Shown: positions 45,472-58,560, numbered from the stretch's first letter. The stretch: DNA of 64,000 nucleotides from Blasia pusilla (GCA_050084515.1 CM114272.1:16182001-16246000); one strand, 5' to 3'. Notes: generated by a model not told the origin, from the sequence alone. Made by a program: numbers and translations.

Positions 45472-48400
45472 ATGTCGCACTTTGGGAGGGCAGGGCCTCC
45501 AGACATCCGAGATACCTACTCACTACTCGTTTTGAACATCACTTTCCGTATGTATCCTTACCTCTCTATCGAGTTGTTAGCCTCCATATGTTACGGTTTT
45601 GTCTGGTGGCATCGCTAAATCTCTCTGGTGGCATCGTACGTCTTGAACGCTTGCATGTGGTACTTCGTTTGCCTGGAACCTACTGTATAAGTGTTCTCCG
45701 CACCTGTTTTGCCAGCTTCGGTCTCTTTCAATAGTTTTAATTGAGGTTTCGTCGTTCTCTCTGGGAGTTGTGACTGAATAGGGTGGGCCTGTAGGCACAA
45801 GTGCGGACGACCTGTTTCCTCTGTTCGACAGGTATGGGAAGGTCGTGGATATCTTCATTCCAAGGGATCGAAGGTAACAATCTGACTCTGTATCTTCTAC
45901 AGCCTTAAGTTGTATATATTTGTTTCCTTTCTGGTATCTTTCATAGCAGGAGTTCAGATGAGTAAACATATTTGGTCTACGTCTTACTCCAGTTCTCTTA
46001 CCAAAGGTTTCTGTGTGCAGAACTGGTGAATCCCGTGGCTTTGCTTTTGTTCGTTACAAGTATGCCGACGAGGCTCAAAAGGCCATCGAGCGGCTTGATG
46101 GTAGGCTCTAACATTCCTTATGACTCAGCATCGCAATCTACATTTCAACAAGTTTTCATTGGACAGGGAAACCTACATGCTTTGTCAATTAGGTCCTAAC
46201 TAGTCCATCATGTATAATTGCTTTGGTGATGTCAAAAAGGATAGAGCCTATCAGTCCTGCATAATTCTCTGTAGCTGAAAAAGCAGTACTAGCGAGTTAC
46301 TGTTGGTCAGTAGCTTCTATGTATCCATGGTGTGCAAGGATTAGTTTAATATTCCTTCAACTAAGGTGCATCTAGCTCCTCAGCTCTTAAATCTGTTGGT
46401 TTAGGCACTCTCGCACACTTCAGGAGGAAGTTCTAATGGCTTTTGATACCTTTATCATCCTCTACGTGCAAGTAGATCGCTTGCCTAACTTGACCTCTAA
46501 CATAGGCAACATGTACCTGACCTGGATCGCTATAACCAGCTGCGATTTTCATCCACTTTGGCTTAAACGTTTTCTGCCAACGGCCACAAAGCAATAGTTT
46601 GTTATTCAGTTGTTCTTCAGTTATTGCTAACTTGTATGAGAGCTATGATATTACAATGTTGGATTTTGGATCTTGTTGTCTCTGAAAACGGTGATGGTTC
46701 AATCAGCATAGTTTCCTACTCTGTGACCTTACTTTAGACCCATGTCCTTTGAACTTTCTTGGTGATTCTCTTTTTTGTTTGATGCAGGAAGGAATGTGGA
46801 TGGAAGAGAGATTGCTGTGCAGTACGCTAAATATGGTCCAAATGCCGAGGCCATGTCAGTATTTCTAAGGAACTTGCATTTTTATTCGCCCGTCTTCTGT
46901 AGGACATTCAGGAATGTAGTAAGCTCAACTATCTACTTTTGATTGTAGAACCTTGAATTAGCTGTCATCCCCTGGAGAATGCAGACTTATATACCCCTTT
47001 AAATAGACTGTCATGAGTGTTGTGTAGCATCTCCTATGATATAGGCTTGAGTCTTGTTACTGGATGCAAGACTACTGTCAGGATCTTTTTTGGATATCTT
47101 GTCATGTTCTATGCACTGGAGCTGTAGATGGTTACTGGTTGGATGTAGTTATTAGTGGGAAAGGTTTCACATGCTGGTAGATGTTCCTCATAGGAACAAT
47201 CCCTTCCACTAGTTCCCACCTAGAAAGCTTGAGCTCTGTGGTAGAATGATGTCCCAGTGGGGTTTAGAGAACTCAAATTTCTTCTATTGTGGACGTTCCT
47301 CCGTGTTCTAGCAGTGCACGTGGAAGAATCACTCAAGGGAGCCCAAGATGGAGAGGAAGCAGATCAAAAAGTCGCAGTCCAGGGCGCCCAAGGTGTTTTC
47401 ATCAGGCCCACATAGTTTTTAAGCAGGCAGTTAGCACAGTAGTATGCAATTCTCTCTGGTGCCATCTATGATAATCGTTGAGAACTACAGATAGTCCCGG
47501 TCATAACACCTATAGATGCTGCAGATTTTTATAGTGAGAAGTGAAATGAATCTGAAAGTGATAGTCATTGCTTTTATCTAAATCCTAGTTATGGTAGCTT
47601 TGTGTGCTAAGCAACTTTCATCCATACATATATTCAGAGCTGGTATCTGTCTCCACGGGCTTGCCTGATTTCTGTGTGAAGATTTTACAGAGGTTCTTTT
47701 CCACAGCAGTCCAACATTTCATCAGTTTCAGTAGCACTTTTTTGGTGGACTGATCCACATCCATGGTCACACAATTGTTTACATGTTTGCCTGGCAGCCG
47801 TGGGCGGAATCGAGATCCCCCACCTGAAAGGGATCATCGTTCAAGACGAAGCTATGATGATAGATATGACAGGGAGAGAGCCCGTGAATCTGAAAGGAGT
47901 CATCACCGACATCATCGACATCGCAGTCCTAGTCCTTCTCCAAGTGGTAGTCGCAGTCGCAGTCGAGGTCGGGCGAATGATATGGATGCCCGACACTCTC
48001 GTGGCAGATCTCCTGCTGTTAAAGCACCCTCTGCTGGAAGGAGGTACAAAAGTCTCTCAGTTGCTGAGAGTTGATGCCTTTCTAATGCCGTAAGGTTGTT
48101 TTCCTTGCCCAGACTTTCATGTGGATTTTGAGAACTGTATCCTGAGTACTTACAGTGCTGACTGGTGACTACTCTATTTTGCAGTAGGGATCACAGTGCC
48201 AGCCCCAGTCGTGGATCTAGCCGAGCACGAAGTATGAGCAGCAGTCCTCTTCGTTCTAGAGAAGCTGTGAAGGAGATTAGTAGAGATGTCTCTCCTCGTG
48301 AGAATGGAAGGTAGCAAATCAATGATCTCCTGTCTTGTGCCTGGCAGTGGGGTTCACATGCTTGTGTTTGGATTGGTGGCAATCGACTAGAAACTGAAAG

Positions 48401-48672
48401 TAGCTGTGTCCAGGTCGCACAGGCGGAGCACTTCACCTAATTCTCGGCAAGCATCTCCTGATGTACGAAGTGCTGGAAAAGCGTCTGTGTCACCAGCACA
48501 CAGGATTTCACCACATGCTCAGCGTAGCCCATCACCTGCCGGGGGGACTCCATCACCTGAAAGATTGAATCAAGAAGAATTGCCTGAGCCAGGGAGATCA
48601 GAAACTTATGGGGCTTTGTCCCCTCAAAAGTCAGATCATGAGGTAAGGCAGAGTTTGTTCAGCGTCTTGTGA
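45472..48672 (+). CDS. SC35: SC35/SRSF2-type serine/arginine-rich splicing factor (8 exons)
   Basis: The protein binds pre-mRNA exonic enhancers and recruits the spliceosome in nuclear speckles. Exons: 45472-45547, 45795-45873, 46021-46100, 46788-46854, 47312-47392, 47798-48043, 48185-48310, 48414-48672; all GT-AG and phases agree, giving 337 residues. The start MSHFGRAGPPDIRDTYSLLV is diagnostic for plant SC35. The RRM has RNP2 LLVLNI and RNP1 RGFAFVRY, with YGKVVDIFIPRDRRTGESRG between, and ends DGREIAVQYAKYGPNAEA. The rest is an Arg/Ser-rich tail with SRSKSRSPGRPR and HRHRSPSPSPSGSRSRSRGR. The last exon has a strong donor (GAG then GTAAGG) 24 bases before the stop, so the true C-terminus may lie further right. 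No lesion was seen. Confidence 0.92.
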
Positions 48673-51600
48673 GATCAGTTTGTGACTTTTGTGTTTGAAG
48701 CTTGAGGAACAATTTCAAGATGGGAGTTTTAGGTTTGTTTGAGTTCTCTGTGGATGTTGATTATAGAATTTTTGGGTGGACATGTGCAGAAGCAATAATT
48801 ATGTGCACCATGTGAACTCGGTGATCAGAGGATTGGCTCCTACATCTACCATTGCCGATAATTGTAGACACATGAAAAGGTGGAGTTGGGGATATAGAAG
48901 AGGATGCCGATGGTGAAAGGTTTATTTGTTCTGTAGTTACCCAGTCAAACTCAATACATGCCTTTCAGGTGCTGGGCAATGATGGGAATGCAGGGATGTG
49001 GACTGCTTCTAAAGTGGCAGTATCTCAGTGGTGGATGGTTTGTCTGTTTACCTGGAGCAATGTTGTTTGAGGTCACGTTTGGTACCATAGGTTAGTCACT
49101 CTCCCTTAGAACACACTGGTTGATGTGTTCTCATGATTTAGTGGTATATGTCAACTCTGAGGAATTATCGTCCAAACTTCATAGCCTCTAAATTGGGTAA
49201 TGTCCCATGACCTTCCTGGAGCCTAAGATCTCGGTAGAGTCCCTGCTTACTGTGTCAATGCTTGCCCAATATTTGTTTGAATAAGTTGGGAAGTACACTC
49301 TGACGGGAATTCACCTCATGATATCTGGGCTGTGATAGTGATGAGTGGGGTCGTGGGAACACCGCTGGTAGCTGTGGTGGCCACATGGTGGTGGTGGTGG
49401 GAGGGTCCCCATGTGATCGCCTCCTGCTTCTGCTGATGTGCTGCTGAGTGGAAGAGTTGGACCAGAGAGCTGTTCATGCTGCTCCTTTGAATGTTGCTGT
49501 CCAAGGCTGCATGGAGGGCAATTGCGCAGTTCCGTTTTGTACACAAAGGTAGAAAGTGTCAGAGGGTGGATCTGTGTCGAATGCAGCTGCAGGTTCCATT
49601 GTGCCATAGTGGGCAACTGTGTGCATCCTTTCAGTTTTTTACTTGACGTGGTGTGGCTCTGTTTTGCCCATTTGTTTTCTCACTGGAGTGCAGTTTGGTT
49701 GGCAGCAGCCTCCCTCTATATTACAAATTTTGAGTTTTCCAGTTTCATAACAACTGTCTCTGCAATTGTGATATTCATCATGTAGTTTCTGCCACACCAT
49801 ACAAGGTGAAATTCGCTAATGGTCGCAACTTTTTGAGACATCAACTGCTCAAGTGTGAAGTCTCGGTAACTAAGTGTCACGCATACCCCGAGTCACTTGC
49901 GGGCATGATGCAGGGCAGGTTGCTCGTTGGTTGATGTTTGTTGACGAGAATCTGAGACAGCAGTCGTTTTTGATGATGATGAGATGATGATGATGATGGT
50001 ATGTCCAGCCTCTCATACAGAAAGTGAAAGTGGTTGACCCAAGAGAACACACTGGTGAGGAAGCTGCTCTACCATGTTGGTTGCTTTAACCGCCACGTGT
50101 GAGTTGTAGAGCATGCCTGTGTGCTTGGTGAATTCTGTATGAATACCCTAGGCAGCTGTCCTGTATTCTTAGCTTTCGTTAGATTTAAGAGGTCATACGA
50201 GTGTTCAGTGAGTGGTTTCAGAGTATTTGAGACTGAAGACTGTCCTACTAATGAATGTAGTTGGTATTTTGAGACTACACCTAGAATATCATCTTTTTTG
50301 GAGAAGGGAGCAAGATGAACCCCTGACTGGAACTGCTCTGGAAATGTGCTCGAGTCGAGGACGAGATCTACCGGTAGTGTTGTTGCGTGATACGGCATAT
50401 CTGTTTGAAGCTGTTGATCTGTAGGGTTGACAGTTTATGATGAATCAAAGAGGTCAGAGGGAATGGTCATCCTTAGGAGTGCTATCGGTTAAACCGAAAA
50501 TTCTTTCTATGGGACTTCACTATTGATTAGATGTAATTTATGGCAATTCATCCTTCTTCCTTCGCTAAGTTTTCATAGTTTCATAACTGATGGGAACTTT
50601 GTATAAAATGTAAACGTAAATGGCCAATCTGCCAACTAAATGTCTGGCTAGCACATCATAGGGTAGAATGTCCGACTTTGTGTATTTTTAGGGTGCCATT
50701 TATCCTATGTTGAAATGAGGTACGAGAATGAGCATGGAGAGAGTCGAAGTGAAGTGCGGATAGGAATTCTGAACCCTACCACTGGGTTTCTTGCCTTATT
50801 GTTTGCCATGCCCTCATCTGTAGTCATTCCTGGCTCTCTGATCTGATATATGCATGTGAAGATCCCTCTTATACCCATGTATTCAGAAACGTGTATGGAG
50901 TTGACATCCCTTGCATATTCATGTAGTCAGAATCATGTATGCAGTCAATGCATTTGTGGGAGGATGTCACAATCATCTTGGACAAATGTACAAATGTGTT
51001 ATTGTATTTTAAACTTGTAGTTAATGAGTTGGACTCAAAAGTTGCCTCCAATATGCATTGGACGGATTTGTTTCGACAGTCAGAAAGACAAATGTCAAGT
51101 TGGAAATTTTATAAGCGGACATGTCTTAATATTTATTTAGCTGATTGTCCAGGGATTTTTGTCTGGTTTTTCCAAATCATTTCCATAATGTGACCTTATG
51201 CATTCACTGTCATTTTCCAGGAAAGAATTTTTAGTCGAATGTCAATATTGTGTACTGTACAGCGGAAAGCAGTTTTTATTTCCCGGACATCGTCATATGC
51301 CTTCCAGGTTGTGGGGAGCCTAAACGATAATGGACCCACTCCTGTCCGCCAGCCCTTGCCCACTCGTGAGCTCGCTACATAATATCCTAAAGGCAAGGCA
51401 GAATAGTGGTGGCAGGTTCTATTAGAAGTCGTCTGGCAATTTGTTTCCATTAGCCGGAGTCTACCCAGAAGTTTTGACCTTTCTATTTCCGCTGTATGGT
51501 TGACCGTCAAATAGTGGTGGCAATGTTCACATGAAGGGGAAGTCCCAACTCTAACAATACTTGTACCCAATCGCCCATCTAGCAAACGCCCGTCCTCTTG

Positions 51601-52855
51601 GAGTGGTCTTCTGATGATTCCTCTATTACATCATGGGCAATACAACCCTAGGAATTGTCTCATGTAGGAAGTTCGGGGAATAACGGAATACCACTTTGCC
51701 TTAATTAGTTGGCTGAGGTCAGTTTTAAACCCATGGCACATGTCTGACCTACAGGTAAAGGATACTGATTTCGGGTATCTGTGGGAGGATGCCTCTTCTG
51801 GTTTTTTCATGTGTACAAGAAGGAAAGAAGATGGGTTTTAAGTGTTTTCGTCTGTTGAGCTCATGAAACACGCCTCTCCTCAGCCCAGAGGATGGTGAGT
51901 CAGAGTTCGGCCAAGGTGGAAGGTGGAGGTGATTTGATAATCATGCGCGCTTATGAGAATGAGTGTTACATTTGGAGTGTATATGAATCCTATCTCGTAT
52001 CCAGTAGATCAATAGGATCAATGCCGTGTCAACAAGAACAATGTTACACACAACTTCCAAGAAATGGACATGTTTATCTTGAGATTTCCACCCCTGCCAA
52101 CTGTTACCGAACCTGTTTCCTCAAAACTTGTCTGTGCCTCAGATGCTTAGGTCAATGAGGATAGATGGCTTGAGGTTAAAGAATAGTAGATGTTGGTTGC
52201 TATGATGAAGGTATTAAAGAACAGTAGATGTTTGTTGCTATTAGGAAGGAAGGGTTGGAAATGAAAGATTCTACCGAAGAAGTACTGCACGCAAGTCTCA
52301 TGTGAGGGATGATTATTCAGGTAAATGAAGAAGTGAAAGCTTTAATCTTTCCGCTATTAGTTGATGTAGGAACTCAACCACTTCCTTCCTTTTGAGACAC
52401 AATCCTCTACATTTGGTGTTTTTTTATGGATAGTAGGCCAACACTCTCACTTTGGGTTCATTGATCTATCTTATTCAATGCCAAGGAGGGGAATAAGACC
52501 TCAAAATTGCACACCATTAAGTGAAGAACTCTCACTCACTCCTCTCTCTATGCTACACAAAATCAAGAATGTAGAAAGATTAGGCATACTTATATACAAG
52601 GATTGCCATGTCATTCTCTTACATGGCAACATATAAGATCATTTTATGTGATTCCGATTTCTTTAATTTCATAAATCTCCATTAATAAATTCAGCACATA
52701 TGTAGGAATGGAATATAAATAGTGGGTAAGAGAAGGAGAAGTTGGTTGTACAAAAATATATCAATACCATGCATTAATCCAATCCTACTTTATTCCAATA
52801 GGCTTGCAGTTCTTGAGGATATAACCTCCATTGAGTACTCGTCCAATTATACCCT
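48673..52855. other. No recognised gene; includes SC35 3' region
   Basis: Short ORFs on both strands occur but none with family motifs. The first part should include the SC35 3' UTR and possibly alternative last exons. Small simple repeats occur: GTGGTGGTGG at about 49388 and GATGAT repeats at about 49973-49998. Nothing else is supported. Confidence 0.45.
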
Positions 52856-52859
52856 ATAA

Positions 52860-53430
52860 TCTTACCAAAAGAATTATGACAAAGTTTTAGGCTTGGACAA
52901 CGTAGGAAACATAGTATCTAAAACTAATCGTGTAGTAAGATAAACTGAATTCCACCCTCTTCACCAATAGAATGATTTGTTTTACATAGTTCATCTTTGT
53001 CATGTTCACTTCTAGAAAAGAAAATACTCTACTATCTTGCAATGTTGAAGAATCGACATATCTTCATGAATGCATAATAGATATTTAGTAACCAACATCG
53101 ATGACAAATATGATCTAGTGAAAGCCCATACAGCAAGAAACCTATGGGGCCAAGTTCATGTGGCTCAGATACTTTCCAAGGTGATAGATATTGTATAGCT
53201 TGAGTTACAAGTAGACATTTCTTCCATGATGTCAACCACATCTGTTACCGAACAGAGCTTACATCACGTACATATAAGTGATTTGCATACACTAGATATT
53301 AGTAGTCTCTAACTAGAGCAGCAGGAACTATTTCAAAAGATTAGATGTAAAAAGTCTGGCCTTGTGCCTTTAAAAGGACCTCCAAGGTGTGGTAAGACCT
53401 GCTTTATAACCTTCATGTACAAGTATTGAA
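52860..53430 (+). mobile_element. Second Helitron fragment (helicase region)
   Basis: Readable pieces match the Helitron at 38.2-42.4 kb: VLGLDNVGNIVSKTNRVV matches the segment near 40150 there, and LVPLKGPPRCGKTCFITF at about 53370-53410 matches its Walker A region, here with an intact GxxxxGKT. A segment near 53095-53150 matches 40360-40420. Stops and small indels are frequent. It ends about 190 bases before an LTR piece of the methyltransferase gypsy family. Confidence 0.7.
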
Positions 53431-53618
53431 CATTCAATAAAATGTCACCATTGCGGGCGGCCACAATTGGTATTGCGGTTGTACGCCTACATCTTGAAGC
53501 AACAACGGTGATTTTCGGCGCAATACCCGTAAACGGTGATTTTCGGCATATGCATATTGTATTTGAAAATTATATAGAGCTTAGAGCGTCCCTGATCATA
53601 GTCATAGATGCCACGTCT

Positions 53619-53762
53619 TTTAGGATAGATCGGTGAGATCTAGGAGAGCGCTTTTGCGAGTAGTGGAAGACATGCTCAAGAGGTTGAGGATGACCTGTTG
53701 AGGTTCCGGGAAACTTGAGAGAGCAAGTTTCCCCTTCATTTTGGCTCATTTGGAGCCATATT
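53619..53762 (+). repeat. LTR fragment, plus orientation
   Basis: Begins TGCCACGTC then TTTTAGGATAGATC and matches the first part of the LTR-like body of copies A and C. It stops at GAGCCATATTGA, where an inverted LTR block belonging to copy E starts. The abrupt switch of direction shows a rearrangement or nested insertion. Confidence 0.75.
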
Positions 53763-54079
53763 GAGGATGTCGTGTGCATACACATCGCTACACAACATAC
53801 ATCGTTGTCACCCAACACACACACAAACATGCACAATCCCATGCTAACTCATGGCATCCAAACAACGAGACAAGAAGTACCAAAATATCTCCAATCGCCC
53901 CCTAGTTGGTGGTTAGGTTCCTCTTACTACAGATAGCCATCTATCCCTACCTACATCTTAGCGTCTCTCAGACGCTAAGAGCAAGAAGGCCGGGTGCTCA
54001 TGTGGCCCCATTGTTAGTCGCCTTTTTGTCATCCATGTCATAGACACAAGTTGGAACGTAGAACTACCTATTCTATGTA

Positions 54080-55420
54080 CATCTCGAACACATCCATCGT
54101 CCCTGAGGAACCCTAGTGAGATGTGGCGTCAAACATGCCATATGCCATCCTCTCAAACATCCATCACATACTAGCATAGTGGCTGCATCACGGGCGGAAC
54201 CACACAACATATACCGCAAGCTCTGTAGGAACTACTACTAAGCTCTGATCAACTATAGCGTCAATGTTCAGAATATGACATCGCACAAAGTTACCCAAAT
54301 GATCCTTCCAAACCATACCATCGCGTCCCTCCAATAAGGGAACACCGGATGGAAAAACCTCACACACTCTCAAGATGATACGCCATGCAGTCACATCCAA
54401 CGTTGTGGGTTCCGTCTGCTGCAAGTATACATAGTCTCCTTGATGAAACCTCCGGATACTAGTTTGATAACCACCTCCGTGAATAGTTGCATACCTCAAT
54501 GTATCCCGATGTTGCGCAATCGCCAAGTTCTCAAACACCATGGGCATCAGTCTCCAAAACAACTCAACCCTCTGAGAACATGCATACATCAGGGTCATCA
54601 ATGTTCAACACCTCATCAATATCTCGATGAATGGCCACAGTAAATCTAGCTCTCGGCCATAAAGCAACAAGTATGGTGACAAAGACGCTAAGGATGCCTG
54701 CCTGTTGAATCTGTATCCCATCGCCAACCACGGAAACTGATGGTCCCAATCTCCTTGGTGACCTCTCTGTAAGCCATACTCGCGCAGTCTTCTCTTCACC
54801 ATGTGCACAACCGCTCCGCTAGTCCATCCATTTCAGGATGATCTCGCGAAGTAGTGCGTTGGTTGCTCAGCGCCTGGTCACATAAGGCATGAAACTCCCC
54901 CCGAAACTCTGTACCGTGTTCTATCAAAACCTCATCTGGTCCGCCGTAATGACTTAGCACTCAATCTAGGAAGGCATACGCTACTCCCTCACTTGCTTTG
55001 TTAGACAATGCAACCAACTCTATCCACTTCGAGAAGTGCTCAACCATCACCAACACAAAATGACTATGGCGCTCTGTCAAAGGCAAAGGTCCTGCAAAAT
55101 CCAAACTCCATCTATAACCTAAACCCATGATCGGAAGTGGAAGCAACTGTGGAGTCGGAGCATTGAACAATGCTCAAACTTGATCACACACCATGCATCT
55201 GGCAACAAACTGATGAATGTCAGTCTGCATGCCTCGCCATCAATACTGAATCTGGAGCAAGTTGCACGTTCGCTTCACTCCAAAATGACCCACTCCTCGT
55301 GGGTATGACGCACCAAAAGTGCTCTCCGGGAAGGATGAGGCACTACATGCACTCTACCATCCTCCCACACTCACAACATATGTGTGCCCTCCCACCGGAA
55401 CCGTCTGGCTCGTTGGAGGA
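54080..55420 (-). pseudogene. Integrase and PHD finger (copy E)
   Basis: Minus-strand order: a zinc-binding region near 55290-55190, GYRWSLDFAGPLPLTERHSH (first catalytic Asp), VEHFSKWIELVALSNKASEG, a second-Asp region near 54930, LLLYGREL, a GPY/F-like module (EVFPSGVPLLEGRDGMVWKD), then a PHD finger at about 54225-54085 with VCDGCLRGWHMAC and RWMCSRC. One early PHD cysteine is tyrosine. The integrase core has several frame changes. Confidence 0.82.
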
Positions 55421-55662
55421 TTTGATCCTGCTCTCTAGCACCCAGTGTGCTTGCAACATTGCTAGTACAAAGGTACTCCAAGACCACTCCATTGTCGTGA
55501 ATATCTCGGCCACCTGTCGCCTCCTCACCGGCCTCTGGATCTAAGGACTCTCCATCAGACCTCGCCATCGAAGTCTCATCAATGTGGCTCTCCATAGCCA
55601 ACAAGCCCAAATAGGCTAACGCATGCCAATCCTGGCACAAACTCCTCATCACTCTCACCATG

Positions 55663-56150
55663 CTAACGAGCTCTAGTCGCATCTCGCTGACTCGGGCATG
55701 CGTTGTGGCTCAAACCATCTGCATCATGGTTGAGCATCCTAGGTCTATGCACCACGTGGAAGTCATACTCCTTCAACAAAAGAGCCCATCTCGCAAGCTT
55801 TTCTGTAAGCTTTTCGGACTCCATCAACCACTTAAGTGGCTGATGATTAGTAATGATGGTAAAGGAATTACCAAATAGATAACATCTGAAATGTGCCACA
55901 GCCTATACTGCAGCCAAGCATTCACCCTCATACAAGCTATACTTTGCCTCTGCAACGTTGTTCGACCAACTAGCATAAGCCACCACGAACTCTCTACCAT
56001 CATCGTCATGCTGGGTGAGCGGGGTTCGAAGCCCCAACATGCTCCAATCGGTATGCAATTAGAAAGAACGCCCCTTGATCAGTCTCCTCAATATGGACGC
56101 GGACGTCAATGAGTCCTTAAGCATTTGAAATGCTTTCTCTTGCTCATTCC
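55663..56150 (-). pseudogene. RNase H (copy E)
   Basis: The minus-strand reading has a WWLMLVGRTTLQ-frame segment overlapping the family YEGECLA site and AHFRCYLFGNSFTIITNHQP, KWLMESEKLTEKLARWALLL and the VVHRPRMLNHDADGLSHNAC tail. One catalytic Asp (TDHQPL) reads Asn. Otherwise the domain matches copies C and F. Confidence 0.78.
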
Positions 56151-57120
56151 CAAAGTGCCACTTTTGATCCACCTTGGTCATCAAGGTTAGCGGTTTTGCA
56201 ATCAAAGTGAAACTCTTGACGTACCGTCGATGGATGTTCTCCAATCCCATGAATGCACGAACTCGACTCACATCTGTAGGGTGTGGAATGCGTGAAATAT
56301 CCTCTACCTTTGTCTATTGCGCACCAAGGCCCCCTGAGTATATCGTATGACCCAAGTACTCAATCTGGCCGTAAAAGAACTTGCACTTGCCTAGATGTAG
56401 CTTCAACCCATGTAACTGCAATCGTCGAAACAACTCCTCTAGATGTCACTCATGCTCTTCAACCGTGGCGCTAAAGACTACGATGTCATCAATATAACAC
56501 CTAGCAAAATCCAGACCTGCCAATATCCTATCCATAACCTTCTGAAACTCAACGGGGCATTCCTTAACCCGAATGGTAAGAACCGCCAGAGGTACAAAAA
56601 ATCTTCTCATGAGGATCGATGCCCCATAATGCCGTCTTTTTCTTGTCCTCAAATCTGATAGGCGGGTGATGGTATCCGGCTCGAAGATCTAAGGAAGTGA
56701 AAACCTTTGCATGCCCAATAGCATCAAAGATCTCCTCAGGAGTGGGCATGGCATACCTATCGGACTTCGTTTTCGGATTGATAAGTTGGTCATCCCCACA
56801 CATCCGCCTATCCGTCCATTTTCCATGCACATCCTTCTTGGTGGGCATGATAGTGGCAGATACATACTCTCCATGTGACAGCTTCACTAGTCTTGCTCCA
56901 ACCAAGTCCTGGCTCCTACTGTGAATCAAAGCTCTCTCCATGTCACTGGACCTGTAGGATTGTCGGAAGATCGGCGTGTCACTCTACAACTCAATGTGGA
57001 GCCCTGGACCCTTCAGCGTACCCAAACCTTGCATACTAAATGCAAAAAGGCTCCTATAACTCCAAAGGAACTGGTGTATTCCGTGCCGCTCTCCTCTTGT
57101 CACCTTAGGGCCCATATATG
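56151..57120 (-). pseudogene. Reverse transcriptase (copy E)
   Basis: The reading gives MERALIHSRSQDLVGARLVK, TKKDVHGKWTDRRMCGDDQL, TKSDRYAMPTPEEIFDAIGH, AKVFTSLDLRAGYHHPPIRF, FQKVMDRILAGLDFARCYID then DIVVFSA, so the YIDD catalytic pair is intact, and VRAFMGLENIHRRYVKSF. The domain is nearly complete; a frameshift lies near 56590. Confidence 0.86.
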
Positions 57121-57499
57121 GCTCCCAAGTCTCCATCATGACTACGGTAGGACTCTCTACCGCATGTGTCAGTGGTTGCTATGGTGCAGCCCCGTCACGG
57201 ACAACAAAACTCAACTGTTCCCCTACACCCAACTGCAAAATCGGATCTCCATTTGCAGTACCCAAAACCACACTCGATGTTGTGGCTACCATCTCCTGGA
57301 ATACTTGCAAAACATCCCAAGAAGCCCAAGGGCGTCTCTCCCGATCACCCCTGGTGTGTCAATCTGCTCGGGTCTCGCCCCTAGCCATTCCCTCAACCGT
57401 CTCAGTAGGCATGGGGCTTGCCAACGCAACTTTTGTGATCTGTCGCATCCTCAAACGACGTTGCTCAGCTACTCCTAAGCTGAAAATCCATGTCAAGCA

Positions 57500-58560
57500 G
57501 TTCAAGTCCATCACCTGACCCAAAATATGACGTCGTGATGCCTCCTATAGTGATAGTACTACCGTCACTCTTGTGGGGAATCCCATTGCTCACTCTTGCT
57601 CATCGGCCTTGGGCTCCACCAACCTCTGTACCTGGTCATCCCAAACCGAGCCAGGTCTTGCCTCCTTGAATGCATAGGAAGCGGGAAAACTCATTAATGG
57701 GGGAAAGGCTTCTCGTGGCATGCCTATCTTCTTGACCACAGTCAATGGCGGTCGATCATCGTGCCTCACTGGCTTTGATTGACGGCATGGATCCAATATA
57801 GCATCCACCAACCAATCGGAGGGACGCTCGACTCTTGCATAAGACCTCCACAACACCTCATGTGGTACCAATTTGGTCCACCAAAGATGCGGGTGGTGTG
57901 CTCTAGAACCTACACTCGCCCCATCTAACAACACTGGTGGGCCGATCCATGCGTGCACCTTATGTGCACTCGTCACCACGCGAGACCTCGAATCACCCAA
58001 AATCGGCACATTCTCCAAGATATATACTGGAGAAAGAGGCTCATGCTCTTGTAAATGTCGCAAGATCCGCATCATCTCCCAAAACAACCTAGATCGAGTG
58101 TCAACTAACCCGCTACCTCGTTCTGCACTCATTGGCCTGACACGGCCAACCGGCAATGACCAAGTCTATGGTCCCTACCCGCTCCAAGTCATGCGCCCCC
58201 AAGAATGAAATGTCCCTCGGTAGGGAACTCTGGTAATCCTAAATGGCGGACGCAGACAACAAGTCGGGAAAAATGGAGGAGTAACGGCGCGACATGGTGA
58301 AGTGAAGCGCACCTTGCAACATCATCAATCTCCACATACAAGTATTGTTGCACGCGTACTCTTGCCAACAAAACAACAACTAACCAAGTACTGATCCCTC
58401 CAAAGACATCCAACACCGGAATATCCTCCTCTATGATGCAACACACAAGGGGTGTGGTATCCAAGGATGTTATCATAGCACTCTCGGCTACCTCGGGTTC
58501 CTCTGACTCATCACGCTCTAGTGTGAACGTCTCGCTCCACGCAGTTTGCACATGCTCAGT
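57500..58560 (-). pseudogene. C5-cytosine DNA methyltransferase (copy E)
   Basis: Minus-strand motifs: I VLDVFGGISTWLVVVLLA, II YLYVEIDDVARC, IV GWPCQ (catalytic Cys intact, about 58130-58150) followed by a frameshift, LFWEMMRILRHLQEHEPLSP, VI YILENVPILGDSRS, VIII-like HHPHLWWTKL, FPASYAFKEARPGSVWDD, MGFPT and RHILGQ-like motif X near 57530. The sense strand has CGA at the Arg before Arg-His where copy C has TGA. Except for the frameshift after motif IV this is the best-preserved methyltransferase in the window. Confidence 0.87.

Noticed and set aside
47800-48093. A 97-codon hydrophobic ORF inside SC35
   Set aside because: It is an alternative frame of the Arg/Ser-rich exon; the phase from neighbouring exons selects the SR frame.
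49311-49616. His/Pro-rich ORF on the minus strand downstream of SC35
   Set aside because: It comes from a GTGGTGGTGG simple repeat and shows no domain.
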